The translations under genes and the position numbers were made by a program. 64,000 nucleotides of DNA from Streptomyces noursei. GTDB lineage: Bacteria > Actinomycetota > Actinomycetes > Streptomycetales > Streptomycetaceae. Below, piece after piece: positions 58,752-64,000 of the stretch. A model generated the notes under the pieces. It saw only the letters and a program-made list of their open reading frames with translations. It ran no database searches and had not been told where the DNA came from. Position 1 is the stretch's first letter. Each line of letters starts with the position of its first letter. Location: assembly GCF_001646665.1 (NCBI RefSeq), contig NZ_LWBU01000279.1, positions 246,704 through 310,703 on the forward strand, in the 5' to 3' direction.

Positions 58752-59600
58752 GTGACGAGGACTGCCGGCGGCAAGCGACGCGCCCACCGCACCCGTACCG
58801 TCTTCACCGCCGGCGCCGCGGCGGCCGGTCTGCTGTTCGTCGCCACCGGGTGCGGCAACGGCGACGAAGGACCCGGCGAGGCCGCGGGCGGGGTGCCCGT
58901 GGTCGAGAAGGGCAAGCTGACGACCTGCACCCACCTGCCGTACCCGCCCTTCCAGTTCGAGCAGGACGGCAAGATCGTCGGCTTCGACGTGGCGCTGATC
59001 GACCTGGTGGCGAAGGACCTCGGGGTCGAACAGGAGATCCTCGACACCCCGTTCGAGAACTTCAAGACCGGTGCGTTCCTCAACTCCGGCGAGTGCGACC
59101 TGGCCGCCGCCGGGATGACGATCACCGCCGACCGCAAGAAGAACGTCGACTTCTCGGTGCCCTACTTCGACGCCACCCAGGCCCTGCTGGCGAGCAAGAA
59201 GAGCGGGGTGACCACCCTCGCCGAGATCAAGGAGAAGAAGCTGAAGCTCGGCGCCCAGGCCGAGACGACCGGCGAGAGCTACGCCAAGAGCCAGGGGTTC
59301 GACCCGGTGGCGTTCGAGAGCTCCGACGCCGTGCTCAACGGCCTGCGCACCGGACAGGTCGACGCCGTCGTCATCGACTACCCCGTCGTGCAGGGCTGGC
59401 TGAAGGACAAGGCCAACGCCGACGCCTTCGCCCTCGGGCAGAACATCGAGACCGGGGAGCAGTACGGCTTCTCCGTCAAGAAGGGCAACACCAAGCTGCG
59501 CGCCGCGATCGACAAGGCGATCACCGACGCCCGGGCCGACGGCACGTACAACAAGATCTACGAGCAGTGGATCGGCCCGCTGCCCAAGGGCCAGTCGTGA
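58752..59600 (+). CDS. Polar amino acid ABC transporter substrate-binding lipoprotein
   Basis: 282 residues. Lipoprotein signal with lipobox ending LLFVATGCGN; PBP type 2 fold: LTTCTHLPYPPFQFEQDGKIVGFDVALI (SBP_bac_3), AAGMTITADRKKNVDFSVPYF, and QVDAVVIDYPVVQGW. Family: amino-acid-type (glutamate/glutamine/cystine) binding proteins. GGAGG lies eight bases before GTG 58752. First gene of a three-gene importer operon. Confidence 0.9.
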   Translation: MTRTAGGKRRAHRTRTVFTAGAAAAGLLFVATGCGNGDEGPGEAAGGVPVVEKGKLTTCTHLPYPPFQFEQDGKIVGFDVALIDLVAKDLGVEQEILDTPFENFKTGAFLNSGECDLAAAGMTITADRKKNVDFSVPYFDATQALLASKKSGVTTLAEIKEKKLKLGAQAETTGESYAKSQGFDPVAFESSDAVLNGLRTGQVDAVVIDYPVVQGWLKDKANADAFALGQNIETGEQYGFSVKKGNTKLRAAIDKAITDARADGTYNKIYEQWIGPLPKGQS

Positions 59601-60397
59601 CCTCACGGCTGACGAGGCGCCAGCGGCGGAGGATCTCGCAGGGCGTGCAGTACGCGGTCTTCGTCGCCGTCGTCGTCGTGATCGCCGTCCTGGCCGACTG
59701 GGACCGTCTGCAGAACCAGTTCGCACAGGCGGACCTGGCCGAGCGGCTCTTCCCCGACATCATCACCATCGCCCTGCGCAACACGGTGGTGTACACCCTC
59801 TCCGGCTTCGCCTTCGGCCTCGTGCTGGGCCTCGTCATCGCCCTGATGCGACTGTCGTCGGTGGCGCCCTACCGGTGGGCCGCGAGCGTCTACATCGAGA
59901 TCTTCCGCGGCCTGCCCGCCCTCCTGATCTTCATCTTCGTCGGAGTGGCCGTCCCTCTGGCGTTCCCCGGCACGGAGATCCCGGGCGGCACGTACGGCAA
60001 GGTCGCCCTCGGTCTCGGGCTGGTGGCCGCGGCGTACATGGCGGAGACGATCCGGGCGGGCATCCAGGCCGTGCCCCGGGGGCAGATGGAGGCAGCCAGG
60101 TCGCTGGGCTTCTCGCACGCCCGTGCCATGGTGTCGGTGATCCTCCCGCAGGCGTACCGGATCATCATCCCGCCGCTCACCAACGAACTGGTGCTGTTGT
60201 TCAAGGACTCCTCCCTGGTGCTGTTCCTCGGAGTGACCCTGGACGAGCGCGAACTGACCAAGTTCGGCCGTGACCTGGCCAGCCAGACCGCGAATTCCAC
60301 GCCCATCCTCGTCGCCGGCCTGTGCTACCTGCTGGTGACGATTCCGCTGAGCTTCGTGGTGCGCCGCCTCGAGGCCCGTACCGCCAGGGCCAAGTGA
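59597..60397 (+). CDS. Polar amino acid ABC transporter permease
   Basis: 266 residues, about five or six transmembrane helices, HisM/GlnP type. EAARSLGFSHARAMVSVILPQAYRIIIPP is the EAA loop that docks the ATPase. GTG 59597 overlaps the binding-protein stop by four bases (GTGA). A single permease gene suggests a homodimer. Confidence 0.9.
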   Translation: MTSRLTRRQRRRISQGVQYAVFVAVVVVIAVLADWDRLQNQFAQADLAERLFPDIITIALRNTVVYTLSGFAFGLVLGLVIALMRLSSVAPYRWAASVYIEIFRGLPALLIFIFVGVAVPLAFPGTEIPGGTYGKVALGLGLVAAAYMAETIRAGIQAVPRGQMEAARSLGFSHARAMVSVILPQAYRIIIPPLTNELVLLFKDSSLVLFLGVTLDERELTKFGRDLASQTANSTPILVAGLCYLLVTIPLSFVVRRLEARTARAK

Positions 60398-60405
60398 GGA
60401 CGCCG

Positions 60406-61185
60406 ATGCCGACACCGTACGAGATCGAGATCCGCGGCCTGCACAAGTCCTTCGGCGACAACGAGGTGCTGCGCGGCATCGACCTGGAGGTCGCCACCGG
60501 TGAGGTGGTGTGCGTCATCGGGCCGTCCGGCTCCGGCAAGTCGACGCTGCTGCGCTGCGTGAACCTGCTGGAGGAACCGACCCGGGGCCAGGTCTTCGTG
60601 GGCGGCACCGAGGTCACCGACCTGGACGTCGACATCGACGCCGTACGCCGCCGGATCGGCATGGTGTTCCAGCAGTTCAACCTCTTCCCGCACGTGACGG
60701 TGACGGAGAACCTCACCCTGCCGCAGCGACGGGTGCTGGGGCGCGCCAAGGGGCACGCGGCGAAGGTCGCCCGGGAGAACCTGGAGCGGGTGGGGCTGGC
60801 GGACAAGGCGGACGCCTATCCGGCGCAGTTGTCGGGCGGGCAGCAGCAGCGGGTGGCGATCGCGCGGGCGCTGGCGATGGGCCCCGAGGTGATGCTGTTC
60901 GACGAGCCGACGTCGGCGCTCGACCCCGAACTGGTCGGTGACGTGCTGGCCGTCATGCGGATGCTGGCGGCGGAGGGCATGACCATGATGGTCGTCACGC
61001 ACGAGATGAGCTTCGCCCGCGAGGTCGCCGACCGGGTGGTGTTCATGGACGAGGGCCGCATCGTCGAACAGGGCCCGGCCGCGCAGGTCGTGGGCGATCC
61101 GCGGCACGAACGCACCCGGAACTTCCTGACCCGCATCCTCGACCCGGCCGCCGCCGACCCGCCCGGCCCCGAGGAGGCGCCCTAG
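60406..61185 (+). CDS. Polar amino acid ABC transporter ATP-binding protein
   Basis: 259 residues. Walker A GPSGSGKST, Q-loop FQQFNLFPH, signature LSGGQQQR, Walker B VMLFDEPTSALD and H-loop THE, all as in GlnQ/HisP. GAGGA precedes ATG 60406. The TAG stop codon (61183-61185) is part of a CTAG at the start of an IS-end repeat, so the downstream element directly abuts the gene. Confidence 0.95.
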   Translation: MPTPYEIEIRGLHKSFGDNEVLRGIDLEVATGEVVCVIGPSGSGKSTLLRCVNLLEEPTRGQVFVGGTEVTDLDVDIDAVRRRIGMVFQQFNLFPHVTVTENLTLPQRRVLGRAKGHAAKVARENLERVGLADKADAYPAQLSGGQQQRVAIARALAMGPEVMLFDEPTSALDPELVGDVLAVMRMLAAEGMTMMVVTHEMSFAREVADRVVFMDEGRIVEQGPAAQVVGDPRHERTRNFLTRILDPAAADPPGPEEAP

Positions 61186-61206
61186 GGCCTGTGTGACGTC
61201 GTGATC
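61182..61206 (+). repeat. IS5-type end, copy 1 of a 25-bp direct repeat
   Basis: Reads CTAGGGCCTGTGTGACGTCG, continuing TGATC. The copy at 61880-61904 differs at two positions. Both point the same way. The leading CTAG holds the stop codon of the amino acid ATPase gene. The sequence to ~61380 shows no transposase remnant that I can recognise. Confidence 0.65.
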
Positions 61207-61385
61207 GATCGGCTGCCGGGCGGAGAGCTGGGGAGTCTCCTTCGAGCCCGATGCCGGACGGATCACCGCGCAGCCCACGGAACCGGACCAACGCTCAGCA
61301 CCGGTACGAGTCGAAGTCCCCTGAGTCGGGCCTTGCGGCACGCTCTGGGCTTTCCAGGCAGACGGGCGGGGCACATGATGGCGGC

Positions 61386-61883
61386 ATGGCTGCCAGCGAG
61401 GATCTGCTGTGGGACGCGGACGACAAGAGCATGCAGATGGTTCCGCGGCTCCGGCGCATCGGGGTGACGGTCGGCTGCCTCGGCTTCTTCGGCCTGCTGA
61501 TGTGGACGGACTCGGATGCCACATGGGTCCTCTACGCAGGTGCCGTCTATCTGCTCGGGGAGGTCGCGTACTGGGGGTGGGACCGACGGCGTCTGGTCGA
61601 GGCGCGCATCGTCCCGGGTGGAGCCGGCGGCCCGGCCAGAGTCCGCCTCCGCCGCGTCGGTGGACGGACCACCGAACACGACCCCCAGCACGTCACCCGC
61701 GTCGTCCTCATTCACGACAACGTGCACGACCTGGCAACACTCCGCCTGAACGTGCACGGCAGGCGGCGCCTCTCCGGCCGCCCGGCCCGCCCCCCGGCCC
61801 TCACGACCTGGCGCCAAACCTGCCCGAAAGCCGAAGTCAGCGACAGAGCCGCCCGATGGGGCATGCCAGGAATCCCCGACTAG
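61386..61883 (+). CDS. Two-helix membrane protein of unknown function, between IS-end repeats
   Basis: 165 residues. Two hydrophobic segments (VTVGCLGFFGLLMW and VLYAGAVYLLGEVAYWGW, ~28-65), then a basic cytoplasmic part (TEHDPQHVTRVVLIHDNVHDLATLRLNVHG) with a degenerate Arg/Pro-rich C-terminus. No family recognised. ATG 61386 has CATGAT six bases upstream and no ribosome site. Its TAG stop lies in the CTAG of the second IS end. It is bracketed by 25-bp direct repeats, so it may have arrived with an element. Confidence 0.55.
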   Translation: MAASEDLLWDADDKSMQMVPRLRRIGVTVGCLGFFGLLMWTDSDATWVLYAGAVYLLGEVAYWGWDRRRLVEARIVPGGAGGPARVRLRRVGGRTTEHDPQHVTRVVLIHDNVHDLATLRLNVHGRRRLSGRPARPPALTTWRQTCPKAEVSDRAARWGMPGIPD

Positions 61884-61904
61884 GTCCTGCGTGACGTCGT
61901 GATC
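61880..61904 (+). repeat. IS5-type end, copy 2 of the 25-bp direct repeat
   Basis: CTAGGTCCTGCGTGACGTCG, continuing TGATC. It abuts the antisense transposase remnant that starts at about 61903, so it is that element's terminal end. CTAG includes the stop codon of the preceding gene. Confidence 0.65.
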
Positions 61905-62210
61905 AGGCGGTTGGGACGAACCACAACGGCCGGCACCGGCGGTCCGCGGCGAGATGAACCTTGCTCGTCAACCCCCTCGGGACCTGCCGGAGCCGGGCTT
62001 CCTCCAGACGCGACCTGCGTCGTCGCCTGATGCGCCGCCGCTCTTCCCGGCCGGGGTCGTCGCTTCCCGGCCGAGCCCGGTTCGTGGCGTGCTGGTGGGC
62101 CAGCTTGATCGTCCAGTGGACCGGGAACCTCCAGCCGATCCCGTTGATGGAGTCCGCCTGGGCGGTCAGTCGAGCCAGAACCGTGTCCCAGGTGCCGTCG
62201 GCAGCAGGCG
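61884..62210 (-). pseudogene. IS5-family transposase remnant
   Basis: On the minus strand, DGTWDTVLARLTAQADSING, then KLAHQHATNRARPG and GLTSKVHLAADRRCRPLWFV follow the central part of IS5/ISL-type transposases. The usual VDST motif with the first catalytic Asp reads VHWT, and the reading frame stops at 61903-61905, before the second and third catalytic residues. N-terminal and C-terminal parts are both missing. Non-functional. Confidence 0.75.
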
Positions 62211-62221
62211 CATGCGCCCGG

Positions 62222-62881
62222 TCACCGAGGCTGGTAAGCGGTGGCCAGCACGGAGACGGTGACCTGGTCCGGCAGGACGCTGCTGTCATTCAGGTCTGCA
62301 CGGCTCACGTGGCGTGCGCTCGGCGTCATCGCGACCAGGTTCAGGGCATCCAGCTTGGTCAAGGACGCGCGGTACTCCACCTGTTCGGTAACGGCGACCT
62401 CGAAGAACGGGTTGAGCGCCCGGTCCAGGCGCTGTTCCTTGGCCGGGTCGATCGTGACCATCGCAGGCACCTGCCCGCGCAGCTCGGCCAGGTGCCGTCC
62501 GGTGGGTCGGACCACGATCAGCCTGCCGGTCGGGCGCAGGACGCGGCGGAACTCGGCCGGGTTGCGTGGGGCGAACACGTCCAGCACGACATCGGCCGCC
62601 TCGTCGGCCAGCGGGAAGGGACGGAAGACGTCCCAGGCCACCGCGGCGGCTCGGTCGTGGGCACGGGCTGCCAAGCGCAGTGCGCGCACCGATGTGTCCA
62701 GCCCCAGACCACGGACACCGGGCAACTGGTCGAGTACGCCGGCCAGGTAGTAACCCGTGCCGCACCCCACGTCCACCACCGTGCCCTGCTCGGACACGGC
62801 GTCGGCCGTCAGGCGGGCCCCGACTTCGCGAATGGGCGCGTAGGTGCCGGTCGGCAGGAACCGGTCGCGATCCTGGACCAT
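62222..62881 (-). CDS. RlmA/TlrB-type 23S rRNA (guanine-N1) methyltransferase, N-terminally short
   Basis: 219 residues. VVDVGCGTGYYLAGVLDQLPG is the SAM motif; DVVLDVFAPRNPAEFRRVLRP and VAMTPSARHVSRADL are signatures of RlmA(I/II), including TlrB and MyrA, which methylate G745/G748 and, in the RlmA(II) case, give tylosin or mycinamicin resistance. The usual ~60-residue N-terminal zinc-finger (CPxC ... C) is missing: the in-frame codons before ATG 62881 read GTRATSGDDAA, matching the end of the missing part, up to a stop that is the GNAT stop codon. It may be inactive or depend on coupled translation. Confidence 0.75.
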   Translation of the reverse strand: MVQDRDRFLPTGTYAPIREVGARLTADAVSEQGTVVDVGCGTGYYLAGVLDQLPGVRGLGLDTSVRALRLAARAHDRAAAVAWDVFRPFPLADEAADVVLDVFAPRNPAEFRRVLRPTGRLIVVRPTGRHLAELRGQVPAMVTIDPAKEQRLDRALNPFFEVAVTEQVEYRASLTKLDALNLVAMTPSARHVSRADLNDSSVLPDQVTVSVLATAYQPR

Positions 62882-62917
62882 GGCTGCGTCATCGCCGCTG
62901 GTGGCACGGGTGCCCTT

Positions 62918-63457
62918 TCAGTTCGCCAGCTTCGCTGCGTAGATCCAGTCGTGGCCGTCGTATCCAGTGCCGTCGAGGTGCTCCGCTCGTGTCAGGCCGG
63001 CGCGGATCGCCACGCGCTGGGAAGCGGTGTTGGCCGGCCGGACGCGGGCGATCAGCGGCAGGTCGGGAACATGGCGGGATGCCCAGGTGGTCACCGCGGT
63101 GGCGGCTTCGCCGGCGTAGCCCTGGCCCCAGGCCGAGGTGGCGAAGCGGTAGAAGAGGTTAAGGACCTTCATGCCCTGCAGTTCCATGGGCTTGATCCCG
63201 CAAAAGCCCAACTGCTGATCGGAATCGTGGCGCCGGGCAACCCAGTACCCGTATCCGTATCGCTGCCACTGCTCGTTCCAGCGTCGATACAGCTCCCTGG
63301 CCTCGTCGGGCCGGGCGAGCGCATCGGAGGGGTTGTGCAGGCACGTCTCGGGATCATGGTGGATTGCAAAGATTGCATCGATATCGGCTTCGGTCGGACG
63401 CCGTAGCGATAGCCGAGCCGTCTGCAGTTCATCGGCCTTCGGGTTCCGGTCACTCAT
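62918..63457 (-). CDS. RimJ/RimL-type GNAT acetyltransferase
   Basis: 179 residues. TARLSLRRPTEADIDAIFAIH, then FYRFATSAWGQGYAGEAATAV (acetyl-CoA loop Q-G-x-x-G-x-A form GQGYAG), and IARVRPANTASQRVAIRAGL match GNAT domain 3 proteins. ATG 63457 has TACGAT six bases upstream and no ribosome site, suggesting a leaderless mRNA; the frame is open further upstream into an IS630 scar, which is not part of the gene. It lies 36 bases upstream of the methyltransferase. Confidence 0.8.
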   Translation of the reverse strand: MSDRNPKADELQTARLSLRRPTEADIDAIFAIHHDPETCLHNPSDALARPDEARELYRRWNEQWQRYGYGYWVARRHDSDQQLGFCGIKPMELQGMKVLNLFYRFATSAWGQGYAGEAATAVTTWASRHVPDLPLIARVRPANTASQRVAIRAGLTRAEHLDGTGYDGHDWIYAAKLAN

Positions 63458-63463
63458 GTGAAG

Positions 63464-63469
63464 ATCGTA
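63464..63469 (-). promoter_or_regulatory. -10 hexamer TACGAT of a probable leaderless GNAT transcript
   Basis: On the minus strand TACGAT-6-ATG, the same spacing as at 6561, 21364 and 39983. It lies just past the IS630 scar end, so the promoter could have been created at the element junction. Confidence 0.4.
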
Positions 63470-63477
63470 GAGCTGGC

Positions 63478-63808
63478 TCAGTCCGCCCTGGCGGGGTACT
63501 TGGTCCAACTGCGGATCGAGGAGTCGGGCGCGAAGGCGGTCTTCGATTCGGCGCGTGCGTTGCGCCGGCGGACGTAGGCGGCGATGGCGGCGTTCTGCTC
63601 GCTGTGGCTGCGGTGGTCGGTGCCGTTGAGCGCGAAGTGGCGCAGCGCCGCGAACTCCGCTTCGATCCACGATCAGGCAGATGAGCACCACGATTGCCCG
63701 GCGGAGTTCGACCGGGTCCTTCGCAGTCCGGCTGATCCGCTGCAGCCTACGACCCTCGTCGATCGTGGCCGGCCGGACGAACACACTCGATCGACGCCCC
63801 ACGACCAC
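63478..63808 (-). pseudogene. IS630-family transposase with a large internal deletion
   Basis: The N-terminal part (63808 to about 63665) reads VFVRPATIDEGRRLQRISRT and AKDPVELRRAIVVLI. The C-terminal part (about 63665 to 63478) is in another frame: EFAALRHFALNGTDHRSHSE and TAFAPDSSIRSWTKYPARAD, then stop. The middle ~200+ residues with the DDE triad are gone and the frames do not match. Typical end-joining of an IS630 copy. Non-functional. Confidence 0.8.
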
Positions 63809-63888
63809 CTACAAGATCAGGTCTTGGAGACAGTCTGCTGGCTGACGCGCAGTGGGTCGATTACCCGGCCAGGGCTGCGTGGCGGGCC

Positions 63889-64000
63889 TCTAGGGAGTGT
63901 CCGCAAAGTATCGGCGTCCGCCCGGAGGGCGGGGGTCGCGGTGTCCGGTGCGTGCGATCGCAAGGCGGAGGAGGGAGCCATGGTGACCGACGACAACGCC
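63889..64000 (+). mobile_element. IS5/MITE end running off the window
   Basis: CTAGGGAGTGTCCGCAAAGT resembles the inverted end at 1926-1943. The interior then reads CGATCGCAAGGCGGAGGAGG and ACGACAACGCC, the block also found in the MITE at 5046-5090. It is cut by the end of the window, so length and content beyond 64000 are unknown. Confidence 0.65.

Noticed and set aside
62918..63808. 296-residue GNAT with a long N-terminal extension
   Set aside because: The extension is IS630 transposase and scar sequence; a leaderless ATG at 63457 gives a normal-length enzyme.
1..64000. tRNA or rRNA genes
   Set aside because: No cloverleaf-like sequence with T-loop GGTTCGAATC pattern or rRNA core was recognised by eye; a tRNA scan would be needed to exclude one.

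Overview
The window is very GC-rich DNA with Streptomyces-type gene content: LitR/LitS light regulation, streptophobe and DUF6777 proteins, SpoIIE/STAS partner-switch proteins, a Zur-controlled zinc-free L32, and many GTG starts. It reads as accessory chromosome-arm sequence. No rRNA or tRNA gene was recognised.

Layout. 1-10 kb: a 5'-cut trypsin-fold protein lacking two of three catalytic residues, an IS5-type scar, a streptophobe membrane protein, a DUF6777 protein, a 159-bp MITE, an overlapping STAS / MEDS-ATPase regulator pair, a DUF3533-like membrane protein, DUF305 and DUF6153 proteins and an SRPBCC protein. 10-20 kb: ChaB, whose 3' end is overlapped by a truncated antiparallel MFS pump gene; a MarR regulator; a three-gene sugar ABC importer; an 837-residue SpoIIE-type phosphatase; DUF3662, DUF72 and N-formylglutamate amidohydrolase genes. 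20-31 kb: MarR/MMPL divergent pair, a GGPP-synthase-like gene, a methyltransferase, LitQ, the B12-dependent photoreceptor-repressor LitR and the ECF sigma factor LitS, then a surface protein, a class F sortase and a zinc-finger anti-sigma candidate. No crtI or crtB is present.

31-47 kb: Dps and small stress proteins; dhaKLM (PTS-dependent dihydroxyacetone kinase); a cobalamin riboswitch in front of cbiMNQO (cobalt uptake); a dienoyl-CoA-reductase-type flavoenzyme with a palindromic operator and a PadR regulator; a Zur box and zinc-free L32; a metal P-type ATPase divergent from an ArsR sensor; a flavin monooxygenase; an FdhA-like dehydrogenase; a GntR regulator. 47-61 kb: APC permease with an unknown partner; an FGGY kinase plus two flavoenzymes resembling a GlpK/GlpA/GlpB set; family 5 UDG; Nudix; P450; cold-shock protein; GNAT; a polar amino acid ABC importer. 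61-64 kb: IS scars (IS5- and IS630-type), a membrane protein between two direct IS-end repeats, an N-terminally short RlmA/TlrB-type rRNA methyltransferase and a GNAT gene.

Three themes stand out. First, IS5/MITE ends repeatedly sit on CTAG tetranucleotides that are also the TAG stop codon of a neighbouring gene (1940, 5141, 61182, 61880). Second, several genes, mainly regulators, have a TANNNT hexamer 6-7 bases before the start codon and look leaderless. Third, a B12-dependent light regulator lies about 6.5 kb from a B12-riboswitch-controlled cobalt importer. Calls rest on reading the translated sequence and recalled family features; no database search was run.
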